From Streptomyces sp. VRA16 Mangrove soil (GTDB taxonomy: Bacteria; Actinomycetota; Actinomycetes; Streptomycetales; Streptomycetaceae), in the NCBI RefSeq assembly GCF_017377775.1, contig NZ_JAFVLN010000006.1:62001-126000 (forward strand): a stretch of 64,000 bases of DNA. Reading direction: 5' to 3'. Made by a program: the position numbers and the translations under genes. The notes beneath the pieces were generated by a model. That model had not been told where the DNA came from. It did no database searches and worked only from the letters and a program-made list of their open reading frames with translations. Below, one piece after another: positions 1-8,578 of this stretch (position 1 is the first letter of the stretch; every line of letters begins with the position of its first letter).

Positions 1-1
1 G

Positions 2-226
2 CGCGTGTTCGCGGAGCAGGAGGGCCTGGAGTACCCGCTGCTGAGCGACTTCTGGCCGCACGGCGAGGCCTCGCGCGCGTACGGCGTCTTCGACGACGAG
101 AAGGGGTGCGCGGTGCGCGGCACCTTCATCATCGACAAGGAGGGCATCGTCCGCTGGACCGTCGTGAACGGCCTGCCGGACGCCCGCGACCTGAACGAGT
201 ACGTCAAGGCGATCGACAGCCTCTAG
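2..226 (+). CDS. Peroxiredoxin, AhpE/AhpC-TSA type (3' part only)
   Basis: The window opens inside this gene and only about the last 74 codons are present. The visible part has the end of a thioredoxin-like fold: a YPLLSDFWPHG segment, a YGVFDDEKG loop and the strand RGTFIIDKEGIVRW, as in one-cysteine peroxiredoxins that reduce peroxides in the cytoplasm. The catalytic cysteine would lie upstream of the window, so subtype and activity cannot be judged. It is read in the same direction as the ter genes that follow, after a 144-bp gap with a hairpin. Confidence 0.8.
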   Translation, partial: RVFAEQEGLEYPLLSDFWPHGEASRAYGVFDDEKGCAVRGTFIIDKEGIVRWTVVNGLPDARDLNEYVKAIDSL

Positions 227-247
227 GGCTTGCCGGTAAAGAAGCCT

Positions 248-268
248 CTACAGGGCGACACCCTGTAG
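248..268 (+). terminator. Hairpin after the peroxiredoxin gene
   Basis: A perfect 8-bp inverted repeat (CTACAGGG/CCCTGTAG) with a 5-base loop lies 22 bp after the peroxiredoxin stop. There is no T-run, as is common in high-GC actinobacteria. Flanking AAGCC copies could form a larger nested fold. Termination is inferred from position only. Confidence 0.5.
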
Positions 269-370
269 GAAGCCTCGCCGGGGGCGGGAACCCGTCACTA
301 GGATCCAGACGTTGATCCGATGCCAGACGTACTACGGGGCTCCCCGCCCCTATGACCACAGGGAGGACTC

Positions 371-946
371 GTGGGAGTCAGCCTCAGCAAGGGCGGCAAC
401 GTATCGCTGAGCAAGGAGGCCCCGGGCCTCACGGCGGTCGTCGTGGGCCTCGGTTGGGATGTCCGCACCACCACAGGTACGGATTTCGACCTCGATGCCA
501 GTGCGATTCTGACGAGCGCCGAGGGCAAGGTCCGCAACGACCAGGACTTCGTGTTCTTCAACAACCTGAAGAGCGCGGACGGCTCGGTCGAGCACACCGG
601 TGACAACCTCACGGGTGAGGGCGAGGGTGACGACGAGCAGATCAAGGTCGACCTGGCCTCGGTCCCGGCCGACGTCGACAAGATCGTCTTCCCGGTCTCG
701 ATCTACGACGCCGAGAACCGTCAGCAGTCGTTCGGCCAGGTGCGCAACGCGTTCATTCGCGTGGTGAACCAGGCGGGCGGCGCGGAGATCGCCCGTTACG
801 ACCTCTCCGAGGACGCTTCGACGGAGACCGCCATGGTCTTCGGCGAGCTCTACCGGCACGGCGCCGAGTGGAAGTTCCGCGCCATCGGCCAGGGCTACGC
901 GTCGGGCCTGCGCGGCATCGCGCAGGACTTCGGCGTCAACGTCTGA
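371..946 (+). CDS. terD: TerD family protein (copy 1)
   Basis: The 191-residue product is a full-length TerD. TerD/CABP proteins are small cytoplasmic calcium-binding proteins that act with TerC-type membrane proteins in tellurite and other stress responses. Visible family features are the opening GVSLSKGGNVSLSK, the acidic metal-site segment DFDLDASA near residue 40, the block HTGDNLTGEGEGDDE, and SFGQVRNAFIRVVN. The GTG start at 371 follows GGGAGG by 4 bases. A strong hairpin separates it from the second terD, so the two copies are probably separate transcripts. The metal ligands look intact. The exact stress sensed is unknown. Confidence 0.95.
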   Translation: MGVSLSKGGNVSLSKEAPGLTAVVVGLGWDVRTTTGTDFDLDASAILTSAEGKVRNDQDFVFFNNLKSADGSVEHTGDNLTGEGEGDDEQIKVDLASVPADVDKIVFPVSIYDAENRQQSFGQVRNAFIRVVNQAGGAEIARYDLSEDASTETAMVFGELYRHGAEWKFRAIGQGYASGLRGIAQDFGVNV

Positions 947-1050
947 GTCGGTGGTCAGCGCCTGGGACGGCCATGTCTGAGACGGCGATGCCCGAGGCAT
1001 CAATCTCTGAGACGTCAACGTCCGACGCGTAGCGCACCTTCACGCACATC

Positions 1051-1087
1051 CGTCCGGCGTCGCACTCTCGCAGTGCGGCGCCGGACG
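1051..1087 (+). terminator. Strong terminator between the two terD genes
   Basis: A 16-bp stem (1051-1066 with 1072-1087, one T-G pair) closes a 5-base loop in the 217-bp gap between the terD copies. No T-run follows. A smaller GATGCC/GGCATC hairpin lies just upstream near 985-999. Confidence 0.75.
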
Positions 1088-1163
1088 CGCTAGAAACGCG
1101 CTGGGAACGCGCTGGACACCAGCAACACCAGCAAAGCCTTACAACTCGGGGAGGACCACCAAC

Positions 1164-1739
1164 ATGGGCGTCACGCTCGCCAAGGGAGGCAATGTCTCCC
1201 TCTCCAAGGCCGCACCGAACCTCACGCAGGTCCTGGTCGGGCTCGGTTGGGATGCACGCTCCACCACCGGAGCCGACTTCGACCTGGACGCCAGCGCGCT
1301 GCTGTGCAGCGGCGGCCGGGTGATGGGCGACGAGTGGTTCATCTTCTACAACCAGCTCACGAGCCCCGACGGCTCCGTCGAGCACACCGGCGACAACCTC
1401 ACGGGTGAGGGCGAGGGTGACGACGAGTCGATCATCATCGATCTCGCCAAGGTCCCGGCCGCCTGCGACAAGATCATTTTCCCGGTCTCGATCCACGACG
1501 CGGACAACAGGGGCCAGACCTTCGGACAGGTCAGCAACGCGTTCATTCGCGTCGTCAACCAGGCCGACGGTCAGGAGCTCGCCCGCTACGACCTGTCCGA
1601 GGACGCCTCCACCGAGACCGCGATGATCTTCGGCGAGGTGTACCGCTACGGAGGCGAGTGGAAGTTCCGTGCAGTGGGCCAGGGGTACGCGTCCGGGCTC
1701 CGGGGCATCGCTCTAGACTTCGGAGTCAATGTTTCGTAA
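1164..1739 (+). CDS. terD: TerD family protein (copy 2)
   Basis: This second full-length TerD (191 residues) is close to copy 1 along its whole length, including the block HTGDNLTGEGEGDDE and the C-terminal KFRAVGQGYASGLRGIALDFGVNV region. The acidic site DFDLDASA is kept. Differences cluster around residues 45-65 (LLCSGGRVMGDEWFIFYNQL). The ATG start follows GGGGAGG with normal spacing. Tandem terD copies are usual in Streptomyces. The next gene is a DUF475/TerC-like membrane protein 70 bp downstream, a pairing that matches the known link of TerD with integral membrane Ter partners. Confidence 0.95.
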   Translation: MGVTLAKGGNVSLSKAAPNLTQVLVGLGWDARSTTGADFDLDASALLCSGGRVMGDEWFIFYNQLTSPDGSVEHTGDNLTGEGEGDDESIIIDLAKVPAACDKIIFPVSIHDADNRGQTFGQVSNAFIRVVNQADGQELARYDLSEDASTETAMIFGEVYRYGGEWKFRAVGQGYASGLRGIALDFGVNVS

Positions 1740-1809
1740 AGCCGTGCGCGGAGCGGGGGAGCCCCGTACAACCAGCACGGGGAAACCCGTACACACGATG
1801 GGGTAGCCA

Positions 1810-2955
1810 GTGGTTCTGAAAACCTTCGGCTGGTCGTTCGCGATCACCGTGCTCGGTTTGATCGCGGCGTTCTTCTACGACGGCTGGACCGCGTTCGGGG
1901 TGGTCGCGATTCTCGCGATCATGGAGATCTCGCTGTCGTTCGACAACGCGGTGGTCAACGCCGGAATCCTGAAGAAGATGAGTGCCTTCTGGCAGAAGAT
2001 CTTCCTCACGGTCGGTGTGCTGATCGCGGTCTTCGGTATGCGGCTCGTCTTCCCGGTCGTGATCGTCGCGATCAGCGCCAAGATGGGCCCGGTCGAGGCC
2101 GTCGACCTGGCGTTCAACCAGCCGGACCGCTACCAGCAGCTGGTCACGGACGCCCACCCGTCCATCGCGGCCTTCGGTGGCATGTTCCTGCTGATGATCT
2201 TCCTCGACTTCATCTTCGAGGAGCGGGACATCCAGTGGCTGCGCTGGATCGAGCGGCCGCTGGCCAAGCTCGGCAAGGTCGACATGCTCTCGGTCTGCAT
2301 CGCGCTGATCGTGCTGCTGGTCGCCTCCCTGACCTTCGCGGTCAACGCGCACCAGCACGGCGGCGCCCACGTCGACAAGCAGGCGACCGTGCTCCTGGCG
2401 GGCGTCGCGGGTCTGATCACGTACCTCGTCGTCGGCGGTCTGTCCGGCTTCTTCGAGAACCGACTTGAGGAAGAGGAGGAGCGCGAGCACGAGGAGGAGG
2501 AGCGGGCCAAGCGCGAGGGCAAGGAGAAGTCGGCGGTCGTGCTCGCCGGCAAGGCCGCGTTCTTCATGTTCCTCTACCTGGAGGTCCTGGACGCCTCGTT
2601 CTCCTTCGACGGCGTGATCGGTGCCTTCGCGATCACGAACGACATCGTGATGATGGCGCTCGGCCTCGGCATCGGCGCCATGTACGTCCGTTCGCTCACG
2701 GTCTACCTGGTCCGCCAGGGCACCCTCGACGACTACGTGTACCTGGAGCACGGCGCGCACTACGCGATCGGCGCTCTGGCCGTGATCCTGCTGGTCACCA
2801 TCCAGTACGAGATCAACGAGATCATCACCGGTCTCGTCGGCGTCGTCCTGATCGGCTGGTCGTTCTTCTCCTCCGTCCGCCGCAACAAGAAGCTCGCGGA
2901 CGCGGAGGGAAACGCGGGGAGCCCGGACAAGGCTGAAGTGTCGTCCGGGGTTTGA
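1810..2955 (+). CDS. DUF475 (TerC-like) integral membrane protein
   Basis: The 381-residue product has about nine hydrophobic segments and two acidic membrane motifs, MEISLSFDNAVVNA near residue 40 and EVLDASFSFDGVIGA near residue 260. These are characteristic of the DUF475/TerC superfamily, thought to handle metal ions in the membrane together with TerD proteins. Between the two halves (residues about 217-240) sits a very charged, Glu/Lys-rich loop. The GTG start at 1810 was chosen because hydrophobic residues of the first segment follow directly. It is probably transcribed with terD copy 2. The transported ion is not known. Confidence 0.9.
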   Translation: MVLKTFGWSFAITVLGLIAAFFYDGWTAFGVVAILAIMEISLSFDNAVVNAGILKKMSAFWQKIFLTVGVLIAVFGMRLVFPVVIVAISAKMGPVEAVDLAFNQPDRYQQLVTDAHPSIAAFGGMFLLMIFLDFIFEERDIQWLRWIERPLAKLGKVDMLSVCIALIVLLVASLTFAVNAHQHGGAHVDKQATVLLAGVAGLITYLVVGGLSGFFENRLEEEEEREHEEEERAKREGKEKSAVVLAGKAAFFMFLYLEVLDASFSFDGVIGAFAITNDIVMMALGLGIGAMYVRSLTVYLVRQGTLDDYVYLEHGAHYAIGALAVILLVTIQYEINEIITGLVGVVLIGWSFFSSVRRNKKLADAEGNAGSPDKAEVSSGV

Positions 2956-2984
2956 CCCCGGGGTCATTACTGGAACGCTCTGAG

Positions 2985-3025
2985 CGGGGCGGTCGCACGA
3001 GGACGGGTCCTCAGCGGCCGCCCCG
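2985..3025 (+). terminator. Stem-loop after DUF475 gene
   Basis: A 12-bp GC-rich stem (2985-2996 with 3014-3025) encloses a second inverted repeat GAGGAC/GTCCTC. It lies 30 bp after the DUF475 stop and likely separates it from the TerA-like gene. Confidence 0.6.
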
Positions 3026-3106
3026 TCGGCGCGTACAGGGACGTACGCGTACGAAGCAGTAACAGGCAGCAGGCGGCGGGGCAGCACGTACACGCATGGG
3101 GGCGGT

Positions 3107-3847
3107 ATGTCCTTCTGGGACAAGCTATGGCGGGGCAACTCCGCGCAGTTCGAGTTCGATTCGGGCAGCGCGGCGACCAACAGCATCGAACTCACCAAGC
3201 GCCACCCGGTCGTCTCGCTGTCCAAACAGGGCGCGGCCACCGGCAATCTGCGCGTCAACCTGTCCTGGCGGATGCGGACCTCGGACATCGGCGGGCCGGA
3301 GCGGAACAGTCTGCTGCGGCACCCGTTCAGCATGTTCAAGCCCGATGTCGTGCAGGCGCACACCCAGTCGATGGTCAATGTCGACCTGGACCTGGGCTGT
3401 CTGTACGAACTGACCAGCGGTGACAAGGGTGTCGTCCAGCCGCTCGGCAGCTTCTTCGGGTCGCTGAACACACCGCCGTACGTGAAGCTCAGCGGCGACG
3501 ACCGGTTCGGCTCGGCGTCCGGTGAGACCATCTACGTCAATCTCGATCACCGGGACTCCATCAAGCGGCTGCTCGTCTTCGTCTACATCTACGACCAGAC
3601 ACCGGCCTTCGACCGCACGCACGCGATCGTGACGCTGTACCCGAGCAACGGCCCACGGATCGAGATCAGCCTCGACGAACGGCACCCGCAGGCCCGCTCC
3701 TGCGCCGTCGTCTCCGTCGAGAACGTCAAGGGCGACCTCGTGGTGCGGCGCGAGGTCAAGTTCGTGTACGGGTTCCAGTCGGAGCTGGACCGGTTGTACG
3801 GCTGGGGCCTGCAGTGGGGCCGCGGCTACAAGTCCAGCGTGCGGTGA
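3107..3847 (+). CDS. TerA-like tellurium resistance family protein
   Basis: The 246-residue product resembles the C-terminal half of TerA: NVDLDLGCLYELTSGDKGVVQ, then SLNTPPYVKLSGDDR, a ligand-like DDRFGSASGE segment, LLVFVYIYDQTPAF, and the ending LDRLYGWGLQWGRG. TerA belongs to the same beta-sandwich superfamily as TerD. The N terminus (MSFWDKLWRGNSAQFEF) is a short extra segment. ATG at 3107 follows a GGGGGCGGT stretch, which is a fair ribosome site. It ends 19 bp from the convergent proline-tailed TerD gene, inside the ter cluster. Confidence 0.85.
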   Translation: MSFWDKLWRGNSAQFEFDSGSAATNSIELTKRHPVVSLSKQGAATGNLRVNLSWRMRTSDIGGPERNSLLRHPFSMFKPDVVQAHTQSMVNVDLDLGCLYELTSGDKGVVQPLGSFFGSLNTPPYVKLSGDDRFGSASGETIYVNLDHRDSIKRLLVFVYIYDQTPAFDRTHAIVTLYPSNGPRIEISLDERHPQARSCAVVSVENVKGDLVVRREVKFVYGFQSELDRLYGWGLQWGRGYKSSVR

Positions 3848-3865
3848 GCCGACGGGCCCACCGGA

Positions 3866-4669
3866 TCACCTGCCGATGAACTGCGGCCCCTGCGGCGGAA
3901 GCCGGAAGGACGGATCGGGATACGCCGGGGCCGCCACCGGCTGCGGATAGCCGTAGGCGGGCTGGTGCTGCGGGGCCGGCTGCGTCGTGGGCTGCGGCGG
4001 GTACCCGTACGCCGGAGGCTGCTGCGGAGGCGGCAGCGGGAACGAGGCGGGCGCGGCCTGCTGCGCCCGCTGTGGAGCCGGTACGGGGGCCGTGGGCGCC
4101 GCTGCGGAGGCCGGAGCGGGCTCGCTGGACTCGTCGACCGAGATGCCGAAGTCGGTGGCGAGCCCCACCAGCCCGTTCGAGTACCCCTCGCCGACCGCGC
4201 GCAGCCGCCAGCCGTCCCCGCGCCGGTACAGCTCGCCGCAGATCAGCGCGGTCTCGGCGCCGGTCTCCGGCTTGATGTCGAAGTGCGCGAGCGGTTCGCC
4301 GCCCTCGGACGCGGCGTCGTAGACGAACATGCGCAGCGCCTGGACGTGCTTGAACTCGACGTCGTCCGCGGAGGCCACGAGCAGCACCCGGCCGATCTCC
4401 GGCGTGATGCCCGAGAGATCCGCCTGGACCGTGTCGGTCAGGCCCTCGGCCACCCGTTTCTTGCCGAGCCGCCAGACCTTGCCCGACGGATGCCGGGGCT
4501 GGTTGTAGAAGACGAAGTCCTCGTCCGAGCGGACCCGGCCGTCCGGGCCGAGCAGGAGCGCGGAGGCGTCCACGTCCGGCACGCCCTGCCCCGGGGACCA
4601 GCGGAGCACGGCGCGCACCGCCGTGGCGTCGAGCGGGACGTTCGCCCCCTTGAGCATCGCGTGCGTCAT
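3866..4669 (-). CDS. TerD-domain protein with proline/glutamine-rich tail
   Basis: Residues 1 to about 170 are a diverged TerD domain: VPDVDASALLLGPDGRVRS, DEDFVFYNQPRHPSG, and FDIKPETGAETALICGELYR. From about 180 to 267 the chain is low-complexity, rich in Pro, Ala, Gln and Tyr, with AYGYPPQ-type repeats and no membrane segment. Such a tail suggests an unstructured interaction arm, which is an inference. The start ATG at 4669 (MTHAMLKGANVPL) is preferred over an upstream ATG at 4771 because similarity to TerD begins here and AGGA lies upstream. It is read against the other ter genes, divergent from the lyase operon. Confidence 0.85.
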   Translation of the reverse strand: MTHAMLKGANVPLDATAVRAVLRWSPGQGVPDVDASALLLGPDGRVRSDEDFVFYNQPRHPSGKVWRLGKKRVAEGLTDTVQADLSGITPEIGRVLLVASADDVEFKHVQALRMFVYDAASEGGEPLAHFDIKPETGAETALICGELYRRGDGWRLRAVGEGYSNGLVGLATDFGISVDESSEPAPASAAAPTAPVPAPQRAQQAAPASFPLPPPQQPPAYGYPPQPTTQPAPQHQPAYGYPQPVAAPAYPDPSFRLPPQGPQFIGR

Positions 4670-4808
4670 GTCGTCATCCTGCCTTCCCGATCCCTGCCGG
4701 GACAACGCGGGGTGCCATGATCCGCAGCCGTTCCGAAGGCCGTCCGGCGTCCGGAAGAGTCCCTTCGCCATGCACGAGTTACCAGAATTTCATTGCAGAC
4801 GGGAACCC

Positions 4809-4835
4809 TTGACACAGCTTTGTACGTACTATTAC
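4809..4835 (+). promoter_or_regulatory. Possible sigma-70-type promoter of the ter metabolite operon
   Basis: A TTGACA hexamer (4809-4814) and TATTAC (4830-4835) are spaced by 15 bases in a locally AT-richer stretch, about 55 bp before the lyase start. The spacing is shorter than ideal, so this is tentative. Confidence 0.4.
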
Positions 4836-4889
4836 CGGCCACTCAGCGCCGGACGGACCGGTCGCCCACGCCATTCTCGGGGGAGTCTC

Positions 4890-6056
4890 ATGCGTCATTT
4901 CGGGCATCTTGCCCCTGCGGTGCGAGCGCGCCTGTTCCACCGGGAGCCGCAGCGCTTCACCGCGGACTCCGCGCCGCGCATGCTCTCGGCGGCACTCGGT
5001 GCCACGCTCTACAGCCCGGCCACCCGCCCGCACCTCGCCGACGACGTCCTCAAGCAGGCCGGGCGCGGCGTCGTCTCCATGGTGCTGTGCCTGGAGGACT
5101 CGATCGACGACGCCGAGGTGAGCGGCGCGGAGGACAACCTCGTCCGGCAGTTCGCGCGGCTCGCGCAGCGCGCCGGGGCCGAGCCGCCGCTGCTGTTCAT
5201 CCGGGTCCGCACCCCGGGGCAGATCACCGATCTCGTCCGCCGCCTCGGCCCGGACGTGGCGCTGCTGTCCGGATTCGTACTGCCGAAGTTCACCGAGGAG
5301 CGGGGTGTTCCGTTCCTGGAGGCGCTGACCGCCGCCGAGACGGCGTCCGGGCGTCGACTTTTCGCCATGCCGGTCCTGGAGTCACCTGAGCTCCTGCACC
5401 TGGAGACACGCACCGAGACGCTCGACGGGATCTCCCGCACCGTCGACAAGTACCGCGACCGCGTCCTCGCGCTCCGCCTCGGCGTCACCGACTTCTGCTC
5501 CGCGTACGGGCTGCGCCGGCCGCCCGACATGACGGCGTACGACGTGCAGATCGTGGCCTCCGTCATCGCCGACGTCGTCAACCGCCTGGGCCGGGCCGAC
5601 GGCACCGGCTTCACGGTGACCGGGCCGGTCTGGGAGTACTTCCGCCACCAGGAGCGCATGTTCAAGCCGCAGCTGCGCCGCAGCCCCTTCCTGGAGGAGG
5701 GCGCGGAGCCGCTGCGCGAGGCGCTCATCGAGCACGACATGGACGGGCTGCTGCGCGAGATCGCCCTGGACCGGGCCAACGGGCTGCTCGGCAAGACCTG
5801 CATCCACCCCTCGCACGTGCTGCCCGTGCACGCGCTGTCCGTGGTCAGCCACGAGGAGTACGGCGACGCGCAGGACATCCTGCGCCCCGAGCGGGGCGGC
5901 GGCGGGGTCCTCAGATCCGCGTACACGAACAAGATGAACGAGGTGAAGCCGCACCGCGCCTGGGCCGAGCGGACGCTGCAGCGCGCGGAGGCGTTCGGGG
6001 TGGCCCGGGAGGATGTCGGCTTCGTGGAGCTGCTGACGGCGGGGCTGCCTGCATGA
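4890..6056 (+). CDS. HpcH/HpaI aldolase/citrate lyase family protein (Ter-linked C-C bond lyase)
   Basis: The 388-residue product is a CitE-like TIM-barrel enzyme. Visible motifs are MVLCLEDSIDDAE (acidic strand), LLFIRVRTP with the substrate-carboxylate Arg, LSGFVLPKF, the acidic DKYRDRVLALRLGVTDFCSAYG block, and GLLGKTCIHPSHV near the end. It matches the C-C_Bond_Lyase family described for Ter-linked gene clusters, predicted to make or break a carbon bond in a precursor of a nucleoside-like metabolite. ATG at 4890 follows GGGGGAG by 4 bases. The frame is open further upstream, but that part is poorly coding. Its stop overlaps the start of the PRTase gene (ATGA). Confidence 0.88.
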   Translation: MRHFGHLAPAVRARLFHREPQRFTADSAPRMLSAALGATLYSPATRPHLADDVLKQAGRGVVSMVLCLEDSIDDAEVSGAEDNLVRQFARLAQRAGAEPPLLFIRVRTPGQITDLVRRLGPDVALLSGFVLPKFTEERGVPFLEALTAAETASGRRLFAMPVLESPELLHLETRTETLDGISRTVDKYRDRVLALRLGVTDFCSAYGLRRPPDMTAYDVQIVASVIADVVNRLGRADGTGFTVTGPVWEYFRHQERMFKPQLRRSPFLEEGAEPLREALIEHDMDGLLREIALDRANGLLGKTCIHPSHVLPVHALSVVSHEEYGDAQDILRPERGGGGVLRSAYTNKMNEVKPHRAWAERTLQRAEAFGVAREDVGFVELLTAGLPA

Positions 6057-8578
6057 CCGAGGCAACCGAAACAACCAAGGCAACCGAAACAACCGAGGCA
6101 ACCGAGGCAAGGGATACGAGCGACGTGGTGTGGTCGGGTACGTGGGTCGCCGAGCGGCTGGGTGTCGAGCTGGACGGTGATGCGGAGCTGACCGGGCTGC
6201 TGGGACTCGCCCTGCGGCGCAACCCCAAGCGCGCGCACCTCCTGGTGTCGAACGTGCTGGGCAAGCACGTGCCGCAGCGTCCCTCGGTGGTGTGGCGCGC
6301 GGGGCACGAACTGGGCGTACGGGTCCGTGAGCTGCTCGGCGACGAGGCGGCACGCACATCCGTCGTGCTCGGCTACGCGGAGACCGCGACGGGCCTGGGC
6401 CACTCGGTCGCCGACGGCCTGGCGCTCGCCCCGTATCTGCACTCCACGCGCCGCCCCGTCGAAGGCGTGGCCCGCGCCGGCGGCTTCGAGGAGTCCCACT
6501 CGCACGCCACCTCGCACCTGCTGCTGCCCGAGGACCCCGAACTGCTCGTGGGCGACGGCCCGCTGGTCCTCGTCGACGACGAGTTCTCGACGGGGAACAC
6601 GGTGCTGAACACGATCCGGGCGCTGCACGAACTGCACGCGCGCGAGCGGTACGTGATCGTCGCCCTCGTCGACATGCGCTCGCCCGGCGACCAGGGCCGG
6701 CTCGACGCGTTCGCGCGCGAGATCGGCGCGCGCGTGGACCTGGTGGTGTCCGCGCGCGGGTCCGTACGGCTGCCGGACGGCGTCCTGGAGAAGGGCCAGG
6801 CGCTGGTCGCCGAGCACGAGCGGACCGGCCGCGCGAGCGCCGTGCCGCGACCGCGCCGCGCGGACGGCGAGCGCGGCGAGATCGTCCGCGTGTCCGGGCT
6901 CGGCTGGCCGACGGGGGTGCCCGACGGCGGCCGGCACGGGTTCCGGCCCGAGCACCGGGAGCGGTTCGAGACGGCTCTGCCCGACATGGGCGAGCGGCTG
7001 GCCCGGCACGTCCACGGCCGCGTACTGGTCCTCGGCAACGAGGAGCTGATGTACGCGCCGCTGCGCCTCGCCACCACGCTGGAGTCGGCGGGCGTGGACG
7101 TCTCGTACTCCACCACGACCCGTTCCCCGGTCCTCGCCGTCGACGATCCGGGGTACGCGATACGCACCCGCCTCGTCTTCCCCGCCCACGACGACCCGGC
7201 CGACGGGCCGGGCGAGCGGTACGCGTACAACGTGGCGGGGGGCGGCTTCGACACCGTCGTCGTCGTGCTCGACTCGGCCGGTGACACGGCCGAACTGGTC
7301 GCGCCCGGAGGGTTGTTGGAGCGCGTCGCCGAGCACGCCGCGCGGGTCGTGGTCGTGGTTGTCCCCTCGTACGTGCCCGGTGCCGCGGCGCCCGGCGCCC
7401 CGGAAAGGTCCGTCATGTCGTTGCCCGAGCCGCTGCGCGGCCCCGCCTTCTCCTCGTACGCGCCCGACGAGGTCGGCTGGCTGCTCCAGGACCTGTCCGG
7501 CGTACGCCTCGAAGCGCCCACCGAGGAGCGCGAGGAGGCCATCCAGAGCGGCGGTGCGCACTACGCGGAGTCGCTGCCCGTCGAGTACCAGCCCAGCGCG
7601 CAGTACCAGGACCTCTTCCACGCGGCGCTCGACGCGTCGGCCGGGCGGATCGCGCGGGCGGTGGGCGTGGTCACGGAGACGGTGCTCGCCGAGCGCGCCC
7701 CGCGCCGCCCGGTCCTGGTCTCGCTCGCGCGGGCCGGTACGCCCGTCGGCGTGCTGATGCGCCGCTGGGCGCTCGCCCGCCACGGCGTGGAGCTCCCGCA
7801 CTACGCGGTGTCGATCGTGCGCGGCCGTGGCATCGACGCGAACGCGCTGCGCTGGCTGGCCGGCCACCACGACCCGCGGGACGTGGTGTTCGTCGACGGC
7901 TGGACCGGCAAGGGCGCCATCACCCGCGAACTCGCCACCGCGATACGGGAGTTCGAGAAGGGCGGCGGGCCGCGCGGCTTCGACCCGGAGATCGCGGTGC
8001 TCGCCGACCCCGGCTCGTGCGTGCGCACGTACGGCACCCGGGAGGACTTCCTCATACCCTCCGCCTGCCTCAACTCGACGGTGTCCGGACTGATTTCGCG
8101 CACGGTGCTCCGCGCCGACCTGGTCGGTCCCGACGACTTCCACGGCGCCAAGTTCTATGCGGAGCTGGCCGGTTCGGACGTCTCGGTGCGGTTCCTCGAC
8201 GCGGTGCAGGCGCGGTTCGACGAGGTCGGCGACGCGGTGGACGCCGACGTCAAGGAGCTGCTCGGCGCCGACCGCACGCCGACCTGGGAGGGCTGGGCCG
8301 CCGTCGAGCGGATCAGCGAGGAGTACGGCATCCACGACGTGAACCTTGTCAAGCCCGGGGTCGGCGAGACGACACGCGTGCTGCTGCGGCGCGTGCCGTG
8401 GAAGATCCTCGCGCGGGCGGACGCCGGGGCCGACCTGGACCATGTGCGGCTCCTCGCGGAGCAGCGCGGGGTGCCGGTGGAGGTGGTGGGCGAACTGCCG
8501 TACACGTGCGTGGGGTTGATCCATCCACGGTTCACCCGCGGGGCCACGGGCGCCGACGGCAAGGCGGTCGCCCAGTGA
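6053..8578 (+). CDS. Ter-linked double phosphoribosyltransferase protein (PRTase_2-TRSP-PRTase_1-Pelota)
   Basis: The 841-residue cytoplasmic protein has four recognisable parts. Residues about 25-260 are a phosphoribosyltransferase with PRPP loop VDDEFSTGNT at 174-183. Residues about 280-480 hold the TRSP domain, with TRSP itself at 356-359. Residues about 500-720 are a second PRTase (once annotated as a StiP cysteine protease) with FVDGWTGKGAIT at 613-624. Residues about 755-830 resemble the Pelota RNA-binding fold. Comparative genomics (Anantharaman, Iyer and Aravind) places this set in Ter clusters making a predicted nucleoside-like compound. The first 19 residues are a Thr/Glu/Ala repeat. 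It overlaps both neighbours by 4 bp, so coupled translation is likely. The substrate is unknown. Confidence 0.88.
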   Translation: MTEATETTKATETTEATEARDTSDVVWSGTWVAERLGVELDGDAELTGLLGLALRRNPKRAHLLVSNVLGKHVPQRPSVVWRAGHELGVRVRELLGDEAARTSVVLGYAETATGLGHSVADGLALAPYLHSTRRPVEGVARAGGFEESHSHATSHLLLPEDPELLVGDGPLVLVDDEFSTGNTVLNTIRALHELHARERYVIVALVDMRSPGDQGRLDAFAREIGARVDLVVSARGSVRLPDGVLEKGQALVAEHERTGRASAVPRPRRADGERGEIVRVSGLGWPTGVPDGGRHGFRPEHRERFETALPDMGERLARHVHGRVLVLGNEELMYAPLRLATTLESAGVDVSYSTTTRSPVLAVDDPGYAIRTRLVFPAHDDPADGPGERYAYNVAGGGFDTVVVVLDSAGDTAELVAPGGLLERVAEHAARVVVVVVPSYVPGAAAPGAPERSVMSLPEPLRGPAFSSYAPDEVGWLLQDLSGVRLEAPTEEREEAIQSGGAHYAESLPVEYQPSAQYQDLFHAALDASAGRIARAVGVVTETVLAERAPRRPVLVSLARAGTPVGVLMRRWALARHGVELPHYAVSIVRGRGIDANALRWLAGHHDPRDVVFVDGWTGKGAITRELATAIREFEKGGGPRGFDPEIAVLADPGSCVRTYGTREDFLIPSACLNSTVSGLISRTVLRADLVGPDDFHGAKFYAELAGSDVSVRFLDAVQARFDEVGDAVDADVKELLGADRTPTWEGWAAVERISEEYGIHDVNLVKPGVGETTRVLLRRVPWKILARADAGADLDHVRLLAEQRGVPVEVVGELPYTCVGLIHPRFTRGATGADGKAVAQ
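6056..6109 (+). repeat. 9-bp coding tandem repeat at the N terminus of the PRTase protein
   Basis: Six consecutive 9-bp units (types ACCGAGGCA, ACCGAAACA, ACCAAGGCA) encode TEA/TET/TKA triplets directly after the start codon. They add a flexible, charged leader without shifting frame. The block is AT-richer than its surroundings. Confidence 0.9.

Noticed and set aside
228..300. Possible tRNA after the peroxiredoxin gene
   Set aside because: There is a hairpin and short repeats, but no acceptor stem, T arm or anticodon loop of the right size.
1726..3531. Minus-strand open frame of 601 codons
   Set aside because: It is antisense to the DUF475 and TerA-like genes and has no recognisable domain.
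5009..8524. Minus-strand open frame of 1171 codons
   Set aside because: It is antisense to the lyase and PRTase genes, which have clear family motifs. The long frame reflects GC-rich third positions.
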